A stretch of DNA of 8,258 nucleotides from Lentisphaerota bacterium (GCA_012800625.1 JAAZIY010000307.1:1-8258), one strand, 5' to 3'. Positions 1-6,952 are shown, numbered from the stretch's first letter. Made by a program: numbers and translations. Notes: generated by a model from the letters alone, not told the origin.

Positions 1-1110
1 GGGGACGTGTGCGACAAAGGCTGAGGGTGTGGCTCCGGTTTGTGCGTCGGTGGTCATCAGGCCCACTGCCTTGCCGGCGGCCTGCGCCTGCTCGGCGATG
101 GTTCGGCGCGGCACCCTGGCCAGGTCCATGCCTACTGTGCCATTGCGTGTCTTATAGCCGCTGGACAACGCTGTGCCGCTAGCGGCCGAATCGGTCACCG
201 GGCTGGAGCCGGAATGCGTGGTGCAGAGGCCGGAGACCGGCAAGGACTGCATGGCCAGGGCGTAGGGCTGTCCGTGGGCGTGCAGTGAGCCTAGGGTCAA
301 GCTGCCCAGTCCCATGCCGTCGCCGATGATAAAAACGATGTTCTTCGGTGTTCCTGAGGTGCTCACGCTGGCCAGCTCCTCGGCACTGAACTGTGCCGGG
401 CCGCTGTAGCTTCCTTTCATGACGAAGTCAGGCTGCATGGGTGCCAGGTGCAGGTCTGGCCCCAGGCTGGCGGCGGCAATCATCCATACGGCGTCGCCCT
501 CGGTGAAGCTGATGGACTTGACTTCTTTCTTGGTGAGCGGGATTTTGGCGACAAAGAGCGAGGCCTGGGTTACCCCGTTATACTCGCTCCAGCAGCGTGC
601 CGCGTTGCCGGCGCCGCGGCTGGCGGTCCAGGGCTGCACATCGCGGCCCACGCGTATGTTTTTATTTTGTTTGCTGCCGTCGCTGAAAGTTATGCGCACT
701 GTGCCGGCCAGTGTATTTCTGGCGTTTTCTTTGGCGCTGGCATGCAGCAGATAAAGCACTGGGCCTTGCAGCGGCGTGTCGAATTCCAAGACCGCCTCTT
801 TGGCAAGAAAAGCGAGTTTTTTGCTTCCCAGCACGATGCAGGACTTGCCTCCGGTTTCCTTGTCGGCCAGAATATTGAAGTCAACATTTCCCAGTTTCAC
901 CAAGCCGGCCGGCAGCACATTCATATCGCTGGCCCCTTCGCCTATCCAGCCGTCCTTGTTGTCAGCGGTGTTGAGATTGGTGAAAGAACGGTTGGCGGCC
1001 TCGCTCAGCTCTATTGGCCGGGTGATTAACTGAGCATGGGCACAGAGGCTGAAAATTAAAAGTAGCGGCAACCAGGCCTTGCGGAAAAACATCAACATCG
1101 TCTTGCTCAT
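1..1110 (-). CDS. Secreted alkaline phosphatase with N-terminal beta-rich domain, 3' end cut by window
   Basis: This is an open reading frame of 370 codons with no stop before the window edge, so the C-terminal part is missing. Residues 1-26 form a signal peptide (basic start, hydrophobic LPLLLIFSLC, cleavage after AHA), placing the enzyme in the periplasm or outside. Residues about 30-235 are a separate domain rich in predicted strands. From memory, its pattern (EAANRSF, GGKSCIVLG, LYLLHAS, FSDGS) resembles a carbohydrate-binding-like beta-sandwich common on secreted enzymes of PVC bacteria. The catalytic domain starts near residue 257 with NIVFIIGDGMG (metal ligand Asp264). VTDSAASGTAL carries the Asp307-Ser308 nucleophile pair, and TGATPSAFVAHV carries the Mg-ligand Thr361. 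The family hydrolyses phosphate monoesters using zinc and magnesium. Gly359 sits where E. coli PhoA has Asp153. The ATG at 1110 is only 2 bases from AAGGAG, so Met5 (1098) is an alternative start. The family call is firm; substrate is unknown. Confidence 0.9.
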   Translation of the reverse strand, partial: MSKTMLMFFRKAWLPLLLIFSLCAHAQLITRPIELSEAANRSFTNLNTADNKDGWIGEGASDMNVLPAGLVKLGNVDFNILADKETGGKSCIVLGSKKLAFLAKEAVLEFDTPLQGPVLYLLHASAKENARNTLAGTVRITFSDGSKQNKNIRVGRDVQPWTASRGAGNAARCWSEYNGVTQASLFVAKIPLTKKEVKSISFTEGDAVWMIAAASLGPDLHLAPMQPDFVMKGSYSGPAQFSAEELASVSTSGTPKNIVFIIGDGMGLGSLTLGSLHAHGQPYALAMQSLPVSGLCTTHSGSSPVTDSAASGTALSSGYKTRNGTVGMDLARVPRRTIAEQAQAAGKAVGLMTTDAQTGATPSAFVAHVP

Positions 1111-1162
1111 AACTCCTTGAAATAATAAAACACAGCGGCACAAAACATGGCACTGCAAGGGT

Positions 1163-1191
1163 ACTATAATTGCTGAAAAGCCGGCTGTCAT
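1163..1191 (-). promoter_or_regulatory. Sigma70-like promoter of the alkaline phosphatase gene
   Basis: On the minus strand the -35 box ATGACA (1186-1191) and the -10 box TATAGT (1163-1168) are separated by exactly 17 bases. Each box differs from the E. coli consensus at one position. Transcription would start near 1156, giving a leader of about 45 bases before the ATG at 1110. I saw no clear Pho-box repeat next to it, so phosphate control cannot be claimed. If the organism uses a different housekeeping sigma consensus, this match is weaker evidence than it looks. Confidence 0.55.
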
Positions 1192-1280
1192 AAGCAGAAC
1201 AAGAGAATTACCGAAGTAAATCAGAAGCTTCGCCAGGTTTCCGGCCAAAAAAACTCTCTGGCCCAAGGTCGGCTGGAATT

Positions 1281-1350
1281 TTTCTTCTCAGGTATTATGT
1301 TATTGTCTTTTAACTTATTCAATCATCTGTTTTATTAACTAGCCAAGGAG
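1281..1350 (+). promoter_or_regulatory. AT-rich promoter region for the rightward genes, plus a strong Shine-Dalgarno
   Basis: The 60 bases before the small basic gene are clearly AT-rich compared with the surrounding coding DNA, as expected for a promoter. A weak pair, TTAACT (1310-1315) and TATTAA (1333-1338) with 17-base spacing, would start transcription almost on top of the ribosome site. A more upstream start is therefore possible, and no single promoter can be fixed. AAGGAG at 1345-1350 lies 6 bases before the ATG at 1357. The rest of the 1111-1356 gap shows only the leftward promoter. Confidence 0.3.
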
Positions 1351-1356
1351 TAATTC

Positions 1357-1458
1357 ATGAGTCAACAGCATACCAAGACCGAGAAACGCAATCGCCGCAA
1401 ACGCTATCTGAAACGCTTGCGCGAGCGTGTGCGCGTGGCCAAGAGCCGGCAGAAGTAG
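1357..1458 (+). CDS. 33-residue highly basic mini-protein
   Basis: This short gene encodes 33 residues starting MSQQHTKTEKRNRRKRYLKR. More than 40 percent of the residues are Arg or Lys, with almost no acidic residues and no hydrophobic segment. An AAGGAG ribosome site 6 bases upstream and the ordinary codon use support translation. The composition suggests binding to RNA, the ribosome or DNA. From memory, tiny basic proteins with a similar start (polar QHTK, then RRRK and YLKR) are conserved in Verrucomicrobiota and Lentisphaerota genomes, but I cannot verify that here and no function is assigned. It stands alone, 231 bases before the PPDK gene, and a stable hairpin at 1495-1532 follows it. 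A chance open frame is the main alternative, made less likely by the ribosome site and the strikingly biased, patterned sequence. Confidence 0.65.
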   Translation: MSQQHTKTEKRNRRKRYLKRLRERVRVAKSRQK

Positions 1459-1494
1459 TAGTTTGCTACTTGACGACATCGTCATTTGATTAGC

Positions 1495-1532
1495 GTTTGC
1501 CTCGCTGCGCCACTGGTGCCGGCGGGGCAAAT
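1495..1532 (+). terminator. Stable hairpin after the mini-protein gene; possible terminator or attenuator
   Basis: TTTGCCTCGCTG (1496-1507) pairs with CGGCGGGGCAAA (1520-1531) over 12 base pairs, two of them G-U, closing a 12-base loop. A further G-U pair extends it to 1495/1532. The bases that follow (TCTGTGTTATGT) are not a clean T tract, so a rho-independent terminator is only one reading. It could also be a 3' stabilising stem of the mini-protein message or part of the PPDK leader. Confidence 0.4.
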
Positions 1533-1572
1533 CTGTGTTATGTCTCACTTTCCCGCTGGCAGGCCAAGCAGG

Positions 1573-1635
1573 GTTTTTGAGACCATGAGTGCGTATCAAA
1601 ACCAGCTGACAGGTACTCATGGTTTACAAAAAAAC
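1573..1635 (+). promoter_or_regulatory. Long inverted repeat in the PPDK leader
   Basis: ACCATGAGT (1582-1590) is repeated as its exact reverse complement ACTCATGGT (1615-1623) around a 24-base loop. Outside this core, GTTTTT (1573-1578) can pair with AAAAAC (1630-1635) across short unpaired stretches. As RNA this would be a two-part stem ending 54 bases before the PPDK start codon. As DNA it could be a dyad operator. The loop contains the palindrome CAGCTG (1603-1608). I do not recognise it as a known riboswitch class. With the hairpin at 1495-1532 it accounts for most of the structure in the 231-base gap. Confidence 0.45.
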
Positions 1636-1689
1636 TTCCTGGCTGCCCGCAAATATATCCAAAGATAAACTACCCAGGAGTCTCTAAGT

Positions 1690-4458
1690 ATGGCAAAAGC
1701 CTCGGAAAAAACAACGAACACCGCCTGCGCGGCCAAGTACGTCTATTTTTTCGGTGACAAGCAAAGCACCGAGGGCAAGGCTGAAATGCGCAACCTGCTC
1801 GGCGGCAAGGGCGCCAATCTGGCTGAAATGTGTCACCTCGGCCTGCCGGTGCCGCCCGGTTTCACCATTAGCACGGACTGCTGCAACGACTACTTTGCCG
1901 CCGGCAGCCGCTTTCCCGCCGGTCTGGACGAGCAAATTGCAGTGGCCTTGAGCCAGGTCGAGGAGCTGATGGGGCGCAAGTATGGCGACAGCAAGGAGCC
2001 TCTGCTGGTCAGTTGCCGCTCCGGCGCACGCAGCTCCATGCCTGGCATGATGGAGACCGTGCTCAACATCGGGCTTACCAGCAGCACCATACCGGGCATG
2101 ATTGCGGCCACCAACAATCCGCGCTTTGTCTGGGACTCATACCGCCGCCTGATTTTGATGTATGCCGACGTGGTGATGGAAAAGGCACAGGGCATAGCCC
2201 CGGCCGAGGGCAAGGGCATACGCAGCCTGCTCGAAGAACTGATGAATCAGTACAAGTACATCAAAAACTACAAGTCCGACAGTGAATTTACCGCTGATGA
2301 TCAAAAAGACCTGTGCTGCGCCTTCAAGCGCCGCGTGAAAGAGGTGCTTGGCAGTGAGTTCCCCGACGATCCCGCCGAACAGTTGCGCGGCAGCATAGAC
2401 GCGGTGTTCAAGAGCTGGATGGGGGCCAAGGCGGTTTCTTACCGGCGCATCGAGGGCATCCCGGAAAACTGGGGCACCGCCGTCAATGTGCAGGCCATGG
2501 TCTTCGGCAACAAGGGGGACAATTCGGCCACTGGCGTGGCTTTCACGCGCAACCCGGCCACCGGCGAAAACAAGTTCTTCGGCGAGTGGCTGCTTAACGC
2601 ACAGGGCGAGGACGTGGTGGCTGGCATACGCACACCCAGCCCCTTGAACGACGAAACCAAGACCGAGCAAAACCAGCATATGCACTCCATGCAGGAGCTT
2701 ATGCCTGACACCTACAAGGAACTGGTGCAGTATCGCCAGGCCCTGGAAAAACATTATTGCGATATGCAGGATATCGAGTTCACCGTCGAGGACGGCAAGC
2801 TCTATATGCTGCAGTGCCGCAGCGGCAAGCGCGGCGGCAAAGCCGCGGTCAATATGGCCTTGGATATGCTTGACGAGGGACTTATCGACGAGAAAACCGC
2901 TATTATGCGCGTCGATCCCAACCAGGTGCTAGAATTTCTGCTGCCCATTATCGAGCCGGAGGCTGAAAGCAATACCAAAGCCCTAGTAAAAGGATTGCCC
3001 GCCGGGCCAGGCGCAGCCAGCGGTGAAATTTATTTCACCTGCGCCGACGCCGTGCAGGCACAGCGCATGGGCAAAAAAGTCATACTGCTGCGCGAGGAGA
3101 CCAATCCGGAAGACGTCGCCGGCATGCAGGCGGCCACCGGCATCCTCACCTCACGCGGCGGCATGACTAGCCACGCCGCCCTGGTGGCCAGAGGCTGGGG
3201 TAAAAGCTGCATCGTGGGAGCCGCCGAACTGCAGATAGACGCAGCCAATAAAACCGCCAAGATTGGAGACTTGGTGCTGCGTGAAGGTGACAAGCTGACC
3301 ATGAACGGCTCCAGTGGGCTGGCATATCGCGGTGTGCTGCCCCTGAGCGATCCTACCGCCGGTGCCGACTATGACCGCTTCCAGCGCTTCATGGACATGG
3401 CCGATAAATATCGCAATATGGGTGTGCGCGCCAATGCCGACAGCCCGGAGGACGCGCAGAAGGCGCGTAATTTCGGTGCCGAGGGCATAGGCCTGTTCCG
3501 CACCGAGCATATGTTCTATAGTGCCGACAGCGCACATTCGCTCTTCCTGCTGCGCAAAATGATCCTTTGTGTGAGCACCGAGGACCGCGTCAGTGTGCTC
3601 AAGGAGCTTTACCCGGCCATGAAGAAGGACATCAAAAACACCATGCAGGTGATGGACCAGTATTCGGTCACCATCCGTTTGCTGGATCCGCCCCTGCACG
3701 AGTTTGTGCCGCATTCCTCCCTGGGACGCAAGGAGATATCCGCCGCTCTGGGCATCGCCGAGGAAGAGGTCAACAAGCGTGTCGAGGCGCTGGCCGAAAG
3801 CAACCCCATGATGGGACACCGCGGGGTGCGCCTGAGCATCACCTATCCGGAAGTCACTGAGTTCCAGGTGCGCGCTATCCTCGAGGCGGCAGCCGAACTC
3901 CTGCAGGAAGGCAAAAGCATTACGCCGGAGATCATGGTGCCGGTTATCTGCGATGTGCGTGAGCTGGAGTTTATCCGTAAAATCGTCGACCGCGTGCACG
4001 CCGAAGTGCTGCAAAACAGCGGCCTGAAGGAACTGCCCTATCTGCTGGGAACCATGATCGAAATACCCAGGGCGGCACTTATGGCTGATGAAATCGCCAA
4101 AGTGGCTCAGTTCTTCTCGTTTGGAACTAACGATCTTACTCAGCTTACATTCGGCTTCAGCCGTGATGATACCGGCAGCTTTATGAATTCGTATCTGGAT
4201 GAGAGGCTGATTGACGCCGACCCATTCCAGACCATCGACAAAAGCGGCGTCGGACGACTGGTGGAAATCGCCACCAGCGGCGGGCGCAAGACCAACCCGA
4301 AGCTGAAGGTGGGCATCTGTGGAGAGCAGGGCGGCGACTCGCAGTCCGTCGAATTCTGCCACAGCGTCGGGCTTGACTACGTAAGCTGCTCGCCCTTCCG
4401 CGTGCCGGTGGCTCGGGTGGCAGCCGCCCAGGCCGCTATCAAGGCCGAGAAGAAATAA
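1690..4458 (+). CDS. ppdK: Pyruvate, phosphate dikinase
   Basis: This cytosolic enzyme interconverts pyruvate + ATP + Pi and PEP + AMP + PPi, feeding gluconeogenesis or, in reverse, PPi-linked glycolysis. The 922 residues show the full domain order. The nucleotide-binding domain has GGKGANLAEM near 38-47 and CRSGARSSMPGMMETVLN. The phosphohistidine domain has TSRGGMTSHAALVARG with the swinging His495. The PEP/pyruvate-binding barrel has GIGLFRTEHMF (Arg604), MMGHRGVRL (Arg711), EIPRAAL, FGTNDLTQ and GICGEQGGDS with the catalytic Cys877. It is roughly 45 residues longer than the Clostridium symbiosum enzyme, including about 15 extra residues at the N terminus. The usual CGEHGGDP motif reads CGEQGGDS here, a conservative but visible change beside the active cysteine. 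The start is supported by AGGAG 9 bases upstream. The gene stands alone between a structured leader and a strong terminator. PEP synthase is excluded by the motifs. Confidence 0.98.
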   Translation: MAKASEKTTNTACAAKYVYFFGDKQSTEGKAEMRNLLGGKGANLAEMCHLGLPVPPGFTISTDCCNDYFAAGSRFPAGLDEQIAVALSQVEELMGRKYGDSKEPLLVSCRSGARSSMPGMMETVLNIGLTSSTIPGMIAATNNPRFVWDSYRRLILMYADVVMEKAQGIAPAEGKGIRSLLEELMNQYKYIKNYKSDSEFTADDQKDLCCAFKRRVKEVLGSEFPDDPAEQLRGSIDAVFKSWMGAKAVSYRRIEGIPENWGTAVNVQAMVFGNKGDNSATGVAFTRNPATGENKFFGEWLLNAQGEDVVAGIRTPSPLNDETKTEQNQHMHSMQELMPDTYKELVQYRQALEKHYCDMQDIEFTVEDGKLYMLQCRSGKRGGKAAVNMALDMLDEGLIDEKTAIMRVDPNQVLEFLLPIIEPEAESNTKALVKGLPAGPGAASGEIYFTCADAVQAQRMGKKVILLREETNPEDVAGMQAATGILTSRGGMTSHAALVARGWGKSCIVGAAELQIDAANKTAKIGDLVLREGDKLTMNGSSGLAYRGVLPLSDPTAGADYDRFQRFMDMADKYRNMGVRANADSPEDAQKARNFGAEGIGLFRTEHMFYSADSAHSLFLLRKMILCVSTEDRVSVLKELYPAMKKDIKNTMQVMDQYSVTIRLLDPPLHEFVPHSSLGRKEISAALGIAEEEVNKRVEALAESNPMMGHRGVRLSITYPEVTEFQVRAILEAAAELLQEGKSITPEIMVPVICDVRELEFIRKIVDRVHAEVLQNSGLKELPYLLGTMIEIPRAALMADEIAKVAQFFSFGTNDLTQLTFGFSRDDTGSFMNSYLDERLIDADPFQTIDKSGVGRLVEIATSGGRKTNPKLKVGICGEQGGDSQSVEFCHSVGLDYVSCSPFRVPVARVAAAQAAIKAEKK

Positions 4459-4482
4459 GCACAGCAACAACAGCACAATAAC

Positions 4483-4521
4483 AAGGCCGGCGCAGCCCTG
4501 GGCTGAGCCGGCCTTTGTTTT
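4483..4521 (+). terminator. Rho-independent terminator of the PPDK gene
   Basis: AAGGCCGGC (4483-4491) pairs with GCCGGCCTT (4507-4515). Inside, CAGCC pairs with GGCTG around a CTG loop, leaving a single G-A mismatch in a 15-base-pair arm. TGTTTT (4516-4521) follows. The hairpin begins 24 bases after the stop codon. GCCGGCCTT occurs once more at 4616-4624, which could compete for pairing but is probably chance. Confidence 0.88.
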
Positions 4522-4538
4522 GGACACTAAGCCATACT

Positions 4539-4557
4539 AAGGCACTTGGTGTGCCTT
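4539..4557 (+). repeat. Small perfect hairpin beside the tandem repeat
   Basis: AAGGCAC (4539-4545) and GTGCCTT (4551-4557) form a 7-base-pair stem around TTGGT. Its right arm runs into the first copy of the 10-bp tandem unit. It lacks a T tract, so it is not called a terminator. It may be part of the same repetitive intergenic element as the tandem copies. Confidence 0.4.
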
Positions 4558-4594
4558 CGTGTCTCTTCGTGTCACTTCGTGTCTCTTCGTGTCC
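4555..4594 (+). repeat. Tandem repeat, four copies of a 10-bp unit
   Basis: The unit CTTCGTGTCN occurs four times head to tail, with the last base T, A, T, C in turn and no other change. There are no spacers, so this is a short tandem repeat and not a CRISPR array. Similar CTTCGTGTC-type strings are, from memory, scattered in intergenic DNA of some PVC genomes. The rest of the 4459-4718 gap holds the PPDK terminator, the hairpin at 4539-4557, a GCCGGCCGGC palindrome (4612-4621) and a possible -10 box TATATT (4659-4664) with no good -35. Confidence 0.8.
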
Positions 4595-4718
4595 AAAAAA
4601 CTGGTTTAGAAGCCGGCCGGCCTTGGCCTCTGCCTGCGGCAAAATTTCATTTCCCGGCTATATTTTCTGTTTAACCTGATTTCAAGTCACTGGCCCGGGT
4701 ACGAGAATTATTTTGTTC

Positions 4719-6617
4719 ATGTCAATCAAAGTAGCGCCACGCTTAAATTGTCTGTTTTTGATTTTTCTTTCCCTGCTTGCCTTATTGTTCGGCAGCTCCT
4801 GTGTAAGTGGTCCTGCTGCTCAAGACATACCTGCGGGCACCGAGCTTTTGTTTTCGCCGCTTCCCGACCCTTTGGAGGGCTACAACCGTTCGGTGGAGCT
4901 GTTCAACCAGAATTTGGTCGAGCATCTGGTTTTTCCCGTTAGCCAGGCCTATAATTTTGTGCTGCCCGAGCCGGCCAGGGAGGGCATACATAATGCCGGC
5001 GTCAATCTTTTTTATCCGCTGCGCCTGGTCAACTGTCTTTTGCAGTGCAAATTTGAGGCCGCCTGGCAGGAGAGCCAGCGCTTTGCGGTCAACTCTACTG
5101 TCGGTCTGCTGGGTTTACGCGACCAGGCCAGTCGCTGGGGCATGCCGTTACACCGCGAGGACTTTGGCCAAAGCCTGGCATACTACAATTGCCCTGCCGG
5201 ATTCTACTTCAATCTGCCGTTTTTAGGGCCTAGCAACCTGCGCGACTGCGCCGGCATGCTGCTAGCCATACCTTGCAGCCTGCAATACTGGCTGCTCAGC
5301 GAGCCGCTAGCCATGAGCTGCGACGCGCTAATCATGGGCAATGAAAGCGCCGCGGCAGCCTATACCCTGGACAACTACTTCAAAACACAGTATGACAGCT
5401 ATCTGCTTAGCCGGGCAATGTACAATGCACAGCGCAAAGCACTGGCAAGCGACTACCAGATTGCGCCAGACTGCGAGTCCAATCCAGACCAATCGCTGGG
5501 ATACCTCCTGCTGAGACCGCAGGACCCCGAGTTCGCCAGCCGCGGCTATGAACGCCGCCTGCGTCTGCCAGGAGCTAAAAGCCGCCTGCCCTATAGTTGC
5601 TGGCCTAGCCCCGGCTCCGCGAAGACCCTGATTATCCTGCCCGGCCTAGGCGGACACCGCCTCTCTGCCGGAGTGCTTGCCTTGGCGGAGCTTTTGCAGG
5701 CCCAGGGGTACTCGGTGCTGGCGCTAAGCTCTAGCCTTAATCCGGACTACTTCAGGCATCTGCCCGAGGCCGCCCCGCCAGGATTTTTCTGGGCAGACCG
5801 CAGACAGCAGGCGCTGGCCCTGGCGGCCTGTGTCGAGGATATGCAGCGGCATTTCAAGCTGCCTGAGCAGGTCTGCACAGTGCTGGGCTATTCCCTGGGA
5901 GCCATCAACGCCCTGTATCTGTCCGACCTGGAGTTTGAAGAGGGGTTGCCTGGCGGCCTGCAAGTGCGACGTTACCTGGCCATTAACCCACCGGTGGACA
6001 CGCCCTTGGCATTGAGCAAGATAGACGATTTTTTTGCCATCCCGCAAAGTTGGCCTACGGAACAGCGCCAACAACGCAGCGAAGATCTGATGCTAAAGCT
6101 TGTGACAGCGCTAAAAGACTTCAACGGACAAAACCGCCTGCCGCTGAGCCTGGAGGAGTCGCAGTTCCTTATCGCATTGAATATGCGCCTCAATCTGGCA
6201 GAAACTATAGCCGCCGCACAAAAACAAAATAATCAAGGCTTTTTGCGCCATGACCCCGCTGTCTTTCAAAAAAATGCGCTCTGGTTGGAGTTGATGAATC
6301 TTAGCTTCGATGACTATATGCGCCTCTCGGTAATGCCGTATTATTGCGAAAAATTGGAATGTGAGCCGGACTGGCTGCTGGAAAAATCAAAACTGTCGGC
6401 TTTGGAAGGCAGCCTGCGTCGCAATGATAAGCTGCGGCTTTTGCAGAATCGCAATGATTTTCTGATTGACTCCGAACAGCTCTCCTGGTACAGCCGGGTT
6501 TTTGGCCGGCGCGCCTTGCTCTTGCCGGAGGGCGGGCACCTGGGGAATATGTATCACCCCGATTATCAGGCGCTGATAGTTAAAATGCTTGAGGAGGATG
6601 ATGGGGGAGGACAGTAA
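4719..6617 (+). CDS. MlaA/VacJ-like lipoprotein fused to an alpha/beta serine hydrolase
   Basis: This is a 632-residue two-domain protein. Residues 1-28 are a signal peptide with a strongly hydrophobic core ending FGSSC; Cys28 is the likely lipid anchor, though the lipobox is imperfect because Gly replaces Leu at -3. Residues about 48-250 match MlaA (DPLEGYNR at 50-57, then FAVNSTVGLLG and LPFLGPSNLRD), the outer-membrane part of the phospholipid-transport system. Residues about 300-625 form an alpha/beta hydrolase with an LPGLGG oxyanion loop (307-312), the nucleophile elbow GYSLG (Ser392), Asp580 or Asp584 in NRNDFLID, and His607 in GGHLGNM, so the triad looks complete. MlaA alone is about 250 residues, so the fusion is real and unbroken. 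The hydrolase may act on lipids handled by the MlaA part; that is inference. An alternative TTG start at 4713 has better spacing to GAGAA. The next gene follows 11 bases after the stop. Confidence 0.9.
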   Translation: MSIKVAPRLNCLFLIFLSLLALLFGSSCVSGPAAQDIPAGTELLFSPLPDPLEGYNRSVELFNQNLVEHLVFPVSQAYNFVLPEPAREGIHNAGVNLFYPLRLVNCLLQCKFEAAWQESQRFAVNSTVGLLGLRDQASRWGMPLHREDFGQSLAYYNCPAGFYFNLPFLGPSNLRDCAGMLLAIPCSLQYWLLSEPLAMSCDALIMGNESAAAAYTLDNYFKTQYDSYLLSRAMYNAQRKALASDYQIAPDCESNPDQSLGYLLLRPQDPEFASRGYERRLRLPGAKSRLPYSCWPSPGSAKTLIILPGLGGHRLSAGVLALAELLQAQGYSVLALSSSLNPDYFRHLPEAAPPGFFWADRRQQALALAACVEDMQRHFKLPEQVCTVLGYSLGAINALYLSDLEFEEGLPGGLQVRRYLAINPPVDTPLALSKIDDFFAIPQSWPTEQRQQRSEDLMLKLVTALKDFNGQNRLPLSLEESQFLIALNMRLNLAETIAAAQKQNNQGFLRHDPAVFQKNALWLELMNLSFDDYMRLSVMPYYCEKLECEPDWLLEKSKLSALEGSLRRNDKLRLLQNRNDFLIDSEQLSWYSRVFGRRALLLPEGGHLGNMYHPDYQALIVKMLEEDDGGGQ

Positions 6618-6628
6618 GGGCTGTTTTT

Positions 6629-6952
6629 ATGCGTAACAAGCTAAAATTCCAGTTGCTTTTTTATTTTAGCGCAGTGTTTTGCCGCGCTGATATGCTTCTC
6701 AGTACTGAGCAGGTCGAGGAGGCACCGCTTCGCGAGGCCAGCCTTCCTGAGATACTTAACATCATCCTGCTGTTGCTCTGCGCCAATGTCTGTCTGTTGG
6801 CCCTGGTCTGGCTTATCAGCTTTCTGGCCAGGCAGGTGAAGGAAAACGCCAAATTCGGCGCAGCGGCAAAAGAGGGCGGCAAAGAGAAGGACAGCAATGA
6901 AAAAGAGCAGAATAACCAAGAGGCGCACAGTGGCCTCGGGAAAATTCCTTAG
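6629..6952 (+). CDS. Small membrane protein of unknown function
   Basis: I do not recognise this 107-residue protein. It starts with a signal-like segment (residues 1-20, basic then aromatic and hydrophobic, ending FCRA). A short acidic stretch follows, then one long transmembrane helix (about 43-67, LNIILLLLCANVCLLALVWL at 43-62) and a charged, Lys/Glu/Asn-rich tail (71-107) that looks disordered. If the first segment is cleaved, residues 21-42 would face the periplasm and the tail the cytoplasm. AAGGG lies 8 bases before the ATG, formed by the end of the preceding gene. The 11-base gap to the MlaA-hydrolase and the 56-base overlap with the Nudix gene place it inside a transcription unit. 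The spacing makes it a candidate partner of the fusion protein, but nothing in the sequence proves this. Confidence 0.7.
   Translation: MRNKLKFQLLFYFSAVFCRADMLLSTEQVEEAPLREASLPEILNIILLLLCANVCLLALVWLISFLARQVKENAKFGAAAKEGGKEKDSNEKEQNNQEAHSGLGKIP

Noticed and set aside
448..1029. A 193-codon plus-strand frame opposite the alkaline phosphatase
   Set aside because: The minus-strand frame has a signal peptide and catalytic motifs; the plus-strand translation has no recognisable motif or ribosome site.
1585..1668. A 27-codon frame inside the PPDK leader, starting in the inverted repeat
   Set aside because: Only a weak GAGA precedes the ATG and the sequence has no recognisable pattern. A leader peptide is possible but unsupported.
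3151..4527. A 458-codon open frame on the minus strand opposite the PPDK gene
   Set aside because: It is antisense to a perfectly conserved enzyme, has a low-complexity His/Gly/Leu-rich translation, matches no family, and even covers the PPDK terminator. It arises from GC-biased codons of the real gene.
4555..4594. Tandem units considered as a CRISPR array
   Set aside because: The units are 10 bp long and directly joined, with no spacers and no cas genes nearby.
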